NCBI RefSeq assembly: GCF_017742245.1
Contig: NZ_JAGHKO010000004.1
Location: forward strand, 1,054,001-1,118,000
Direction: 5' to 3'
Source of the DNA: Niastella soli
Lineage (GTDB): Bacteria > Bacteroidota > Bacteroidia > Chitinophagales > Chitinophagaceae
DNA length: 64,000 nucleotides
A program made the position numbers and the translations under genes. The notes under the pieces are model-generated. The model did no database searches, was not told the DNA's origin, and was given only the letters and a program-made list of their open reading frames with translations. Shown piece after piece: positions 16,636-26,361 of this stretch (positions within the stretch are counted from its first letter, which is position 1; every line of letters begins with the position of its first letter).

Positions 16636-19600
16636 TTATTTCGTAACCGAAAAAGGAACCAGTCCTCTTACATCCTTACCTGCACCCGACCAGAAATAAT
16701 TGAACACGCTTTCGGACCTGTCACAGACACAACCATGCGTATAATTGACAACGGCTTTTTTTCCATGCAGGTAATAGCCCGCAGACTGCTGGTCCATAGG
16801 GATCATATTCAGATTGCCATCCGTTTGATTCAACCGGATACGTCCATTTCCATAAGGGCCAGTTATACCCTCACTCATCGGTTTAATTTTCCCATCGTTA
16901 GCAATGTATGTATTATTGTCAGGTATTGCCTGAATACCGCCATATGGCATCGGGTTGTCGTCATTGGGCTTTTGCCTTTTAGGCCCTCTTGCATCTCTTT
17001 GGTTCAGGTTCATCATATAATTGCCGGATGGAAGAGGAGCAAATTTGTCGATACTATTTGCTCCGGAAAACGCATCAAACGGAACAGGTACTTCTTTGTC
17101 CTGATCATAAATGGTAATTTTTCCAGTTACAGCGCCCATTTCGTTTGTACCGGTTATCTGAAAGGTCACTAAATGGGAAAATCCTTTAGAAGTAGTCACT
17201 TGTTTTCCTTTTGTATTGGTATAAGTGGCCGTGTGCCCATCATGATAATGCCATGACTTGCCTTTCTCATTCTTCGCCTGATAATAGAACCAGTCTTTAC
17301 CATCGGGATCGACCATCACCACAGGATTGTCGCCGGAAAACACATAAGGGCTCCACCGGTTGTTCTTTTCCGCTTCGGGGTCTACACTTGCCCAAATACT
17401 TGTTCTTGGGTCATAATACCGCGCCCCATAATAATATAATCCTGTTTCCTCATCCAGTTCCTTTCCGTTGAACAGATAAGGTGTACGTTCAGTATTGCTA
17501 TGCTCTTCCACAAAAGTTTCACCAAACGGAATGTATTCCATATGCTGATACACTTCGCCTGTAGCATCTGTAACATAACCGGTGCTGCCCAAATGATCGG
17601 CATGATAATAATACAGGAAGTGAGAACTGTCGCTGTTACCTGAATTTCCCCCCTTACCATTCTTGTAATGCCCGTAAGCGTAGTGATTGCCGGGATTAGT
17701 AGCGCTGCCATTACCATTGTTGCCATTGTTGTTCGCAACAACATTATCACTATTACCTCTGGCATCCTTGCCAGTAACACTGGCTGAATTCGATCTGCCA
17801 TTATTCTGCAGCGCCTGCTGATCACGAACGATACCCGCTATCATGGATTTTTCCTTCCTGGTAAAAGAAATCGTATCTCCTGCATCTGCCGCAGTAACCT
17901 GCTGGTCCCAGCCATGCATTAACCTCGTTGCAATACGTTGGGTGCCTACAAAATAGTGATTGGAATATTCGCCACTTTTTACCACTACGTATGGGCTCAC
18001 ATATACTGTAAAATTCCCTACGCCACCCGACATGCTGCTGATATCACCGTTTACAAACACTGATTGTCCTGCGCCAATGCCCTTCAACACGCGTTCACCA
18101 CCAGCATCATATACATAGCTATTGAGCTGCCCGTTCACCGATACGCTCCGCAGCCTGTTTTCCTCATCCCATACCAGTTTCTGCCGCTGTCCTGTTTTAT
18201 CATCCGTCCAACCGGTCTGGTTGCCATCAGCATCATAAGTATAGGTCTGCCCGCCAATATGCGTGGCCGTATGCGGCTGTTTGGCATCATACTTATAAGC
18301 TATATCATAGGTCATTTTCTTTTGCGGGATCCACTTGTTATTTCCATTGGGGCTCTTGTCGCTGGTTTGTACCTTATGAGTAATACCACCCACACTATTA
18401 TACTCCATGGTAAGGCTGAACCGGTCTTGTTCATTGCGCGACTTATACTCACCAGAGGTGGTCGTTAACCGGTACAGATCATCATATCCATAGCTATACT
18501 GTGAAGAACCGCCCATCTGGTTGCTGGAAGGCACGGGAGCGTTATTGGTAAGGCTAAGAATATTGTCCATCCTGTCATAGGCATAGGTGTTATCCATGAT
18601 ACGCCGGCCATTTCCGATTGTAACAAGCAGGTTTTGCAAGCGCCGGCGATCGGGTTCATAGCTATAACTGGTATGCGTTCCGTTGGCATATTCCTGGTAA
18701 ACACGGGACTCGAATTTATCCCACCCAAGCTGAGCTATATAATTAGTTACCCGACCCGCCCTGTTACCGTTCATCGACAACAGCGTGCCACCCACATTAT
18801 ACGAGTAGTTCACCACCTCACTATCGGGATATATCATGGATGTAAGGCGGTTCCAGGTATCATAAGTAAACTGGCTTACATAGGTCTGCTGACCAAAGCG
18901 GGGGATCACGACCGTACGTACATTCTTTACCGTTTCACCCAATGGTCCATAAAAGAATTCCTGCGCCCCCGATCCATCTTCCTGTACAATTACCCTGCCC
19001 GCCCGGTTGAATGGGTCCCCTGCTTTTCCAAAAATACAATGCACATTATTCTCCGGGTTTTGCGGATAATTGATATCAGTAATGCGGTTAAAATCGTAAC
19101 CATAGTTAATGGCCATATTTTCCTTTTGCAGGTTCGCCGTTACCCGTTTTGTTACGTTACCTGCCAAATCAAAACTAAAGAGCGTGGCACCTTCATCGGG
19201 ATGTGTACGCCTGATTCGCCGGCCCAGCATATCATACTCCGAGCTGGTAACAGCGCCAATGTCATCGGTAGCGGTTAACAGCTGCTTCATGGCATCATAA
19301 GTAAAGCTGGTCCACACGTCGCCATTTGAAGTATAACTCCTTGTGGCGGTCGTTAGTTTGCGCACATTGGTAAACTGTTCGCTCATCTTGCCATTAGCAT
19401 CCTGTACTTTTGAACTGAACTGTGTCTGTTGCTGACGGTCGTTTCCAAAACCATATGAATTCTTTGTGATCGAACCATCCGGAAGTGTGGTACTCAGCAC
19501 CCGGCTTAGCACATCATACGTTTTCACGGTCGGAGCAATATTATCGAAGCCGGAGTTGAATACGCTGTCTGTTCCTTTATCTTCCGTCATGGGATAATAA

Positions 19601-22600
19601 GCGGCTGCAGCACGACCCAGGCCATCGAAGAGCATGCGGCCCGAAATGATCATCTGCTCTTTATCGGCTTTTCCATTGCCCTGGAAAATGGCGCCGTCCT
19701 TCTTTGTTTGCAGCGTTCTTTTCAGGCCATCCATAAAGGTCACCGTCTCCATGTCATTGCCGGGATGCGCTGGATCATAATGAACTGTATGCGCCCAGGG
19801 TACCTGTGATCCAGGATGATAGTCAAAACGAATGGTATATGGTATCCCGGCGGCCAGTTCATAGGGGCCTGTTACCTGAATTATCCGGCCAAGATCGTCT
19901 AACTGATATTTAATGGCATTATTGTTTTCATCCGTTTTTTTTAGCAACTGTCCGAAACGGAAGTCATAACCAGCCTGAGAGCTGTAGCCATAACTATCGG
20001 CTGCCTTAATAATATATTGTTGCACCTGGCTGTCATAAGTATAGTCGATCCTGAACCGTTGCCCCTTCACATTGGCTGGTCCCGTAATGTTTATCAGATT
20101 ACCATACTCATTATATCCCATATCATCCACTGCAACCTGGCCATCCTCTAAAAACTGCCGGATGCTTGTTACATCGCCGTTCTGTGTATTGATCGTTGTT
20201 TCACGTTTGCGGTAAGTGATGCCAGTCCCTGTTACCAATATCGATTTCGGCAAACCGACAATATATTTATCTGTAATAGCATGATAGGTAATGGCTGCAC
20301 TGATGTCGTCTGTGGTCCCCGGATCTCCAAAATCAGTATATTGAACAATATTCCCTTTGTTGTCATAGCCATAGGTCATATAGGTAGCTTTACCAGGGTT
20401 TGGCTGACCTTCATAAAACAGGCGATCTGTGCGCGTGAGCGCCACAAACGCAGCGCCGGCATCATTATCTTTGTAAGAGGCTGGTAATTCCGCACCCGTT
20501 TCTATATCGTGCAGCTCATATTTATTGACTGCCTCCGTATATTTTTTCCCGGCTCCATCCTGCACCAGTTCATTCAATACTATTCCTTTGGTATAATAAT
20601 TATTATTGGCATATGCCTCAGTCGTTATGGTATACACGGCATTGCTATGTGCAGCGTCAAGACTTTTCGTTTTTACCGTCTTAAAACCATAAAACTGCCG
20701 TTCATTTCGGTCGAAAAAGCCGTCTTCATAATCAAAAGTCGTCATCAGGGTATCAGGACCATCACCCACAACGCCGTCATATATTTTCACACCTGATAAT
20801 GCCCAAACGCTATTCGGCATGGCATAAGTATTACCAAGCCGCTGATATTTCAGTGAGAAAAAGGCGCCCATTGGCCGGCTAACTGATTTCAGCAGGTTGG
20901 TACGGCCGATGGTTGAAAGTGATACCGTTAAATTATCGTCTTTTGAAGAAGCGGTAAAATCAGGATACCCGTCACCGTTTATATCCTGCATTTTCACCAG
21001 ATCACGGCTCATGCCATCTCCCAGGTTCGCACTGGGGTTCACCGTGAATTTTAAGCCAAATATGGTAAATCCTACTGTAAAGGCCAGGTTACCCGATTCA
21101 GTTGAACTGCTGCTGGTATTCAGGGCATAGGCATTTGTCCAATTGAGAATAGCAGTGCTGAACCCGTTGCCGGTATTGAGCCGCACCTGTAATGAATTCG
21201 GACCCACAGTTACCAGGTCGGGCAAACCGTCTCCGTTCATGTCCTGCAGCATCTGGTTTGATTTATTGTCTGAACGCGACAAACTAAAACCGATATTTAT
21301 GCTGTTAGCTCCTTTCACATAACCCAGATTGGCGCCACCGCTCACCGACTTGCTTTCGCCAGACTGTATCTGATCGAAGCCCCAGTCTTCTTCGGCAGCA
21401 AAACCATAACCCAGATTGAGCGACACCAGGTGGGTTGATTGGTTAACGCGATCAAGCAATCCGTCGCCATTCATATCGAGATAAGAAAAATTAGCAGTAT
21501 TGGTGCCATTTACCACTCCGGCATTGCCACCTACACTGATTTGCCCACTTCCGGCATTTGATTGTGCACTTCCCGCATCTACCTGCACATCACCTGAAGG
21601 CTTTTTACGGAAGATGGCAGTAGGAATATATGCTGAACCCGTAAGACTTATACCAGTTGTTTGGGTAGTTGTTTCCTGAATAACGCTACTGGCAATCGTT
21701 CTGTTCGACAAACCACCTCTGGCATCTGTATATTGGATAGTTTTCTCACCAACAACATCAGGATAGTGATCTCCGTTCAGATCAATGTAATCAGTGAGCG
21801 TTTTTGAGGTAGCATTGGAAATGCTGGCACTTCCGCCTACTATCCCGGCACTGGCGCCAGCCGTAAAAGAAATGCTTGTTACCTTGCTCACTTTATCTAC
21901 CGCAGGCGAACCGCTGCCCCCCCCTGTATTGATCTGTAACATACTAACGTCATCTGCACCCTCCCGGCTGCTGCTCATATTGGCGCCCTTTACAAATACC
22001 TGCTGGTCGTATCCGCTCCAGCGCTGATCATTCCCATTACCGATGAGAATAATAAACCGGTCCTGTTTGGGATCATAGGTTTGCGAAGGGTTCAGCTGGT
22101 CACCATTCTGTTGAGAAAGCGCATCAGGATCTGTACCCTCCTTTTGTTTTATCTGGTCACTTGGTCTTACCAGGCTTTCATCGATAGGGTCTGTTTCCCA
22201 GCCATTGTTGCCATTCCAGGCAAACTGTCCCCACCCCCGGTAGAAGCTTCCAAAAATCAGATCTTCTTCTTTATTATTCTTTGGTACAGTTGAAAATAAA
22301 CCGGCTGTTACCTGGGCAGAAATATCGCCTCCTATCGAAGCATTCGCATTGGTAATGGCCGCAGCAATGGTATCATTGGCTACGTGGTATTCAATATAAA
22401 GCTGGTCCTGATTGTGCACATCCACACTCAGCACATAAATTCCGCCTTGCAAAACACCATTTTTAACCGGCAAACTCACTTTACCCAACAATTTGCCAGA
22501 TGCCTTTACCGAGAAAATAATCTCACCTGTAGGTGCATGACCCGAAAAAGCCAGCGAAGGGTTAATGCTCAGTTGCGGCGTTACTGAAATGGTATGCAAA

Positions 22601-25600
22601 GAAGTGTCTGACAAGCCAATCAGGTAAGGTGTGCTTGCCTGCAACATGTTGGCCAGTATCGTATATTTCGGCACTGCATTTGTCTGCAAAGGTGTAACAG
22701 TCAGATCGATGCCAGGATCATTGGTTGAAGTAAATATCATGGAAGGCTGCCATTCAATGGCCGGCCAGTCGATATTTGTTTGGGAGGCTACCACAAAACT
22801 ATACTGGTCAGTATTGCTAACGGGGATATTGGGTACTGAGATCGTTGTGGCAATAACCTGATCGCGGGTATATGTCTGTTTCCACAAGGTATCTGTTCCA
22901 TTTGAACTGGTATGCAGTACCACCAGCATCACATCATCAGTTGTTACTGGTTTTTTAAATGGCCCACCGAAAGTTGCCTGTCCGTTGATGGGCGGGGTAA
23001 GGGTTTGCGCACTGCTCAACACAAATTCTTTGACTGCGTCAAAACGATACAATGCTTTTCCATTGGCATCGGCCACCTGCAGGTCCTGGCCCACATAATC
23101 GATCACGGGCGCCCAGTTCACCGAGTCATAAGAGCCATTCTCAACAGAACCGATGCGGAAATAAATGCGATCACCTTTTTGTACCTGCAAGCCAATCAAC
23201 CCTGCAGGCTGGTGAACGGTATAATCATCGGCTGCAATATTTTCACTCCAAATTACAGCGCCCTTTAACTGTACGCTCGCCCTTATACCATCCGCAGGTG
23301 TCTCTGCCCGGTCAGGATCATTGCTCTGTAACAATTGCAACGGGGCGGTTATATTGATGGTACCGCTATAGGGCGCCTGCCACATTCTCACAATGTCCTG
23401 CAGGGGATTGCTGTTTATAGCTTCCTGCTGTTCGTTGGCCAGTTCGGCCGCATCCACCAGGTCCTGCGTAATGGTGACACCCGCAAAAATGGGACTTGGA
23501 GTACCTGTACTTGTAGGCGTAAACGTTATAATACCTGTTGTGGGATCAATATGATTAAAATACACCTTACCCTCCTTCACAATATCCATTAACTGATCAC
23601 CATTGGCCTCAGTAAAAAAAATCGTTGTCTTTGTGGTCGACTTGCTCACATTGGCTCCTGCCATCAGACCTCCGAGCGCAAGGGCCTCCAATCCTACGGT
23701 GTATCCTTGTGTTTTATCTTTCTGGAATACATTTACACCGGTAATAGCTATTTTATTACCAAAACCGGTATTGCCAGTTACACCACTCAGGTTTGGCCGG
23801 TAATACAAGGTGTTGTTCCCGGCATCGAGGAATAATTTATCGGGCAGCCCATCACCATTGATATCCACCATTGTAAGCATACCCTGGCTTTGTGATTGAG
23901 AATAGGAGAATGAACCACCTACCGAATTATTTTTACTGGTAACCACACCGCCAATCCCTACAGACACGGTTACACCGCCACTCACATCTTTCGAAACCGT
24001 TCCGCCTAAAGCCGACGCCTCATCGGTAAAACCGTTTACATGCGTGACCATTTTTCCGTGCACATTATCCGAACCCGCCTGCCAACTCTGAGCACTTGCC
24101 AGCGGTACCAGCGTTTTGCCAGATGCCACATCGTTGAAATAATCGAAGCTATGCTGGTTGAAAAATTTGCCGGCTGCATCGAATTGACGAATGCTTTGCA
24201 GCAGTGTTTTATAAAAAGCGCCTTCATTATACGACAGTTCATAATGACGAATATTCGTGCCATCCAGTTGAACATCTATCTGTTTCAGCAGATCGGCCGT
24301 AACCTGCTTGAAGCCATTATTGGCAGTAATGCTTATATCTTTTCTACTGGTATGGCCGTCCAGGTCCCGGTCTCTTCTGAACAACACGGTATATCTTCCA
24401 TCCTGTCCATTGAACCCGGTGTAACTAATTTTACTAATGTACAATTGAACGCCCATCACAGTTCCATTTGCCAATCCGGCGTCATTCACTTTGGCATACT
24501 GGTACCTTACAAAGTTACCATGCAGGTCCAATGTCTTTTTCAAGGCCCAATAGGCAATATTTCCGGCAGCATCGCTCAATATAGATTCCTGATCAACACC
24601 AGTAGCGGGGTCACCACCATAAAAATACCTGGTGCCTTGTTTATCGGTCACTTCCCACCAATAAGTCTGTGGGCTGTTGCCATGTCTGATGATTTTGTTA
24701 AAAGCTCCTTCAATCCTGGGGTAAAATTGCTTTTCGCCGGAGCGGGCTATCAAATTACCGCGGTGCGCCACAGGGCTTAACTGCTCACCTGTAAACGTAT
24801 AGGTCTCCGTTTCATTTTGGGCATCAAACCTTGGAACGCCCCAGCGCGTATCAATGCCAATAGACGGCACCGAAATATCCCAGCCTAACCCCAGCCAGCC
24901 ATTTCCCCCGCCACTGTTGTAACTGATCGATAACTGGGGCTGCATGCCTTGTCTGCCCGTCGGCAATTCAATCGGATATCCCAGCGAGGCGTTCCCCATA
25001 GAGCCTGCCTTCGGCGGTGCAATCAGGTTCACCGCCGCGCTCGGATCAGCAGCCTTTATACCCTTCATCGTATTCACATTAAAGGACTCTACCTGCGGTG
25101 ATTCCGGCACTTTGATAATACCATTGATCATATCGGTAAAATGTAACGTGCGGGAAAATACCTTACCTGCACACACCGACACACTGTCGCGCGACAACGC
25201 CACCCAATGGCCCTTCCTCTCATCAAAATAATAGGTGCGAATATCTTTTTCGGTATATCCTTCAGGAATTTTTGTTACATCATATTCAAGCGCCAGTTTC
25301 GCTGCTTTGGTAAAACGGGTACCATGGGGCAGAAAGCGAAAACCAGCCCCCCGGGTTACATTCACCATACCCAGGTCCATAGCAGGTAAGTCTACTGCAC
25401 GTAAGGCAGTAACCGAAACAGTGGCCACTTCATTCAGGGCTGCTTTGGGGATCATAATTGCAGCACCACCCGCAGTAAGTACTGCGGCCTGGTTTTGCTG
25501 TAAGAATTTCTGGGTATGAATTACCTTTCCATCCAGTTCAAACCGGTAGTCGGCCTTTTGCTCACCGTCAAAATGAACAACCTGTGTTTTTTTTCTGCCA

Positions 25601-26292
25601 TCCGCATAGCTTATTGCTATCATGGATTGCCAGTTACCGGTAGCATTGGCCGGACGGTTCACCACTGCTTCAAATGCCCCTTTCCAAACCCGGGCGGCTT
25701 TGCCATCAACGGTAACGCTAACTTTGTTTTTTCCAGCGCCTGTTACAAAACCCCGGATATACCCTTTGTTATCATAATAAGCAGCCGAAGGTTGCGTGAT
25801 GATCACGCCACCTTCGCCTACTTCCGGGGCTGCAATTTCTATGGAAAGATTTTTTATTCGATAGCTGTAACCAGCTGCGTCCGGCAATGTAAAGCGAATG
25901 ATGTTATCACCCTTTTTCAACCAGGAAGTGCTAAGCCGTTCTTTTTGTAATGCCCAGCCCTGCCGTTTTTTAACCAGATACCCACCGGCAGCAAACTGAT
26001 CGTTCACACTCCGGCTTACTGCTGTATAGTCCTGCACACCATCCAGCTCATATTTCAACCACACACGTTCATTTCCCCGCAACGCTGTGGGCAGGTATAC
26101 GTGGAAAGAATTATCTGCCGGGTTATCAATTGAAATGGTGGCATTCATTCCGATCACGCCCTCACGTTGTGGAGAATTGTATTGGCGATGGGCGGAATGA
26201 TTGTCGTTTGTTGGCGTTTTACCATAGCTGATCGAACCAAATGCTAATGCGATCAGGGAAAAAGAAATATTTCGAACAGAATTGGATCTCAT
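16636..26292 (-). CDS. Giant SpvB/FG-GAP/RHS polymorphic-toxin-like protein with L,D-transpeptidase-like C-terminus
   Basis: A 3218-residue exported protein. Signal peptide about residues 1-24 (ending SISYG). N-terminal beta-rich domains run to about 420. A SpvB-type domain follows (SLGYPIELPTGRQGMQPQL, SISYNSGGGNGWLGLGWDI). FG-GAP/VCBS-like blocks carry calcium-loop motifs (MVDINGDGLPDKLFLD, YLDMNGDGLLDRVNQ, LQDMNGDGLPDLVTV, MQDINGDGYPDFTAS). YD/RHS repeats run from about 1900 to 2870. The RHS core ends YYYHADHLGSTGYVTDATGE, TGLYYYGARYYDPRTSIWAS and NPVVMVDPDG (about residue 2998). The last 219 residues differ from the shell and carry HG at 3176-3177 and THGCVCDR at 3185-3192. These fit the L,D-transpeptidase (YkuD/DUF2778-like) active-site pattern HG-x(n)-(S/T)HGCxR, with Cys3188 as the likely nucleophile. 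Expected action: cutting or modifying peptidoglycan stems of competitors (inference). It lies 69 bp downstream of a T9SS-protein gene. Confidence 0.92.
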   Translation of the reverse strand: MRSNSVRNISFSLIALAFGSISYGKTPTNDNHSAHRQYNSPQREGVIGMNATISIDNPADNSFHVYLPTALRGNERVWLKYELDGVQDYTAVSRSVNDQFAAGGYLVKKRQGWALQKERLSTSWLKKGDNIIRFTLPDAAGYSYRIKNLSIEIAAPEVGEGGVIITQPSAAYYDNKGYIRGFVTGAGKNKVSVTVDGKAARVWKGAFEAVVNRPANATGNWQSMIAISYADGRKKTQVVHFDGEQKADYRFELDGKVIHTQKFLQQNQAAVLTAGGAAIMIPKAALNEVATVSVTALRAVDLPAMDLGMVNVTRGAGFRFLPHGTRFTKAAKLALEYDVTKIPEGYTEKDIRTYYFDERKGHWVALSRDSVSVCAGKVFSRTLHFTDMINGIIKVPESPQVESFNVNTMKGIKAADPSAAVNLIAPPKAGSMGNASLGYPIELPTGRQGMQPQLSISYNSGGGNGWLGLGWDISVPSIGIDTRWGVPRFDAQNETETYTFTGEQLSPVAHRGNLIARSGEKQFYPRIEGAFNKIIRHGNSPQTYWWEVTDKQGTRYFYGGDPATGVDQESILSDAAGNIAYWALKKTLDLHGNFVRYQYAKVNDAGLANGTVMGVQLYISKISYTGFNGQDGRYTVLFRRDRDLDGHTSRKDISITANNGFKQVTADLLKQIDVQLDGTNIRHYELSYNEGAFYKTLLQSIRQFDAAGKFFNQHSFDYFNDVASGKTLVPLASAQSWQAGSDNVHGKMVTHVNGFTDEASALGGTVSKDVSGGVTVSVGIGGVVTSKNNSVGGSFSYSQSQSQGMLTMVDINGDGLPDKLFLDAGNNTLYYRPNLSGVTGNTGFGNKIAITGVNVFQKDKTQGYTVGLEALALGGLMAGANVSKSTTKTTIFFTEANGDQLMDIVKEGKVYFNHIDPTTGIITFTPTSTGTPSPIFAGVTITQDLVDAAELANEQQEAINSNPLQDIVRMWQAPYSGTINITAPLQLLQSNDPDRAETPADGIRASVQLKGAVIWSENIAADDYTVHQPAGLIGLQVQKGDRIYFRIGSVENGSYDSVNWAPVIDYVGQDLQVADANGKALYRFDAVKEFVLSSAQTLTPPINGQATFGGPFKKPVTTDDVMLVVLHTSSNGTDTLWKQTYTRDQVIATTISVPNIPVSNTDQYSFVVASQTNIDWPAIEWQPSMIFTSTNDPGIDLTVTPLQTNAVPKYTILANMLQASTPYLIGLSDTSLHTISVTPQLSINPSLAFSGHAPTGEIIFSVKASGKLLGKVSLPVKNGVLQGGIYVLSVDVHNQDQLYIEYHVANDTIAAAITNANASIGGDISAQVTAGLFSTVPKNNKEEDLIFGSFYRGWGQFAWNGNNGWETDPIDESLVRPSDQIKQKEGTDPDALSQQNGDQLNPSQTYDPKQDRFIILIGNGNDQRWSGYDQQVFVKGANMSSSREGADDVSMLQINTGGGSGSPAVDKVSKVTSISFTAGASAGIVGGSASISNATSKTLTDYIDLNGDHYPDVVGEKTIQYTDARGGLSNRTIASSVIQETTTQTTGISLTGSAYIPTAIFRKKPSGDVQVDAGSAQSNAGSGQISVGGNAGVVNGTNTANFSYLDMNGDGLLDRVNQSTHLVSLNLGYGFAAEEDWGFDQIQSGESKSVSGGANLGYVKGANSINIGFSLSRSDNKSNQMLQDMNGDGLPDLVTVGPNSLQVRLNTGNGFSTAILNWTNAYALNTSSSSTESGNLAFTVGFTIFGLKFTVNPSANLGDGMSRDLVKMQDINGDGYPDFTASSKDDNLTVSLSTIGRTNLLKSVSRPMGAFFSLKYQRLGNTYAMPNSVWALSGVKIYDGVVGDGPDTLMTTFDYEDGFFDRNERQFYGFKTVKTKSLDAAHSNAVYTITTEAYANNNYYTKGIVLNELVQDGAGKKYTEAVNKYELHDIETGAELPASYKDNDAGAAFVALTRTDRLFYEGQPNPGKATYMTYGYDNKGNIVQYTDFGDPGTTDDISAAITYHAITDKYIVGLPKSILVTGTGITYRKRETTINTQNGDVTSIRQFLEDGQVAVDDMGYNEYGNLINITGPANVKGQRFRIDYTYDSQVQQYIIKAADSYGYSSQAGYDFRFGQLLKKTDENNNAIKYQLDDLGRIIQVTGPYELAAGIPYTIRFDYHPGSQVPWAHTVHYDPAHPGNDMETVTFMDGLKRTLQTKKDGAIFQGNGKADKEQMIISGRMLFDGLGRAAAAYYPMTEDKGTDSVFNSGFDNIAPTVKTYDVLSRVLSTTLPDGSITKNSYGFGNDRQQQTQFSSKVQDANGKMSEQFTNVRKLTTATRSYTSNGDVWTSFTYDAMKQLLTATDDIGAVTSSEYDMLGRRIRRTHPDEGATLFSFDLAGNVTKRVTANLQKENMAINYGYDFNRITDINYPQNPENNVHCIFGKAGDPFNRAGRVIVQEDGSGAQEFFYGPLGETVKNVRTVVIPRFGQQTYVSQFTYDTWNRLTSMIYPDSEVVNYSYNVGGTLLSMNGNRAGRVTNYIAQLGWDKFESRVYQEYANGTHTSYSYEPDRRRLQNLLVTIGNGRRIMDNTYAYDRMDNILSLTNNAPVPSSNQMGGSSQYSYGYDDLYRLTTTSGEYKSRNEQDRFSLTMEYNSVGGITHKVQTSDKSPNGNNKWIPQKKMTYDIAYKYDAKQPHTATHIGGQTYTYDADGNQTGWTDDKTGQRQKLVWDEENRLRSVSVNGQLNSYVYDAGGERVLKGIGAGQSVFVNGDISSMSGGVGNFTVYVSPYVVVKSGEYSNHYFVGTQRIATRLMHGWDQQVTAADAGDTISFTRKEKSMIAGIVRDQQALQNNGRSNSASVTGKDARGNSDNVVANNNGNNGNGSATNPGNHYAYGHYKNGKGGNSGNSDSSHFLYYYHADHLGSTGYVTDATGEVYQHMEYIPFGETFVEEHSNTERTPYLFNGKELDEETGLYYYGARYYDPRTSIWASVDPEAEKNNRWSPYVFSGDNPVVMVDPDGKDWFYYQAKNEKGKSWHYHDGHTATYTNTKGKQVTTSKGFSHLVTFQITGTNEMGAVTGKITIYDQDKEVPVPFDAFSGANSIDKFAPLPSGNYMMNLNQRDARGPKRQKPNDDNPMPYGGIQAIPDNNTYIANDGKIKPMSEGITGPYGNGRIRLNQTDGNLNMIPMDQQSAGYYLHGKKAVVNYTHGCVCDRSESVFNYFWSGAGKDVRGLVPFSVTK

Positions 26293-26361
26293 GAGATAGG
26301 GATTAGAATGGATAAGGTTTAAAAGGATTGGGGTAATAGGGTCTGAATTATAATATTAGTG

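Noticed and set aside
18634..19278. Plus-strand open frame of 214 codons inside the RHS gene
   Set aside because: Antisense to YD-repeat coding sequence; its composition mirrors the repeats.
24040..24780. Long plus-strand open frame (246 codons) antisense to the RHS gene
   Set aside because: It lies wholly inside the 3218-residue RHS frame and has no domain features; long antisense frames are expected in a gene of this size and composition.
16636..26292. Insecticidal Tc-toxin interpretation of the SpvB/RHS protein
   Set aside because: SpvB and FG-GAP parts resemble Tc B-components, but no TcA or TcC partner is present and a Sec signal peptide argues for a Bacteroidota surface or secreted RHS protein.
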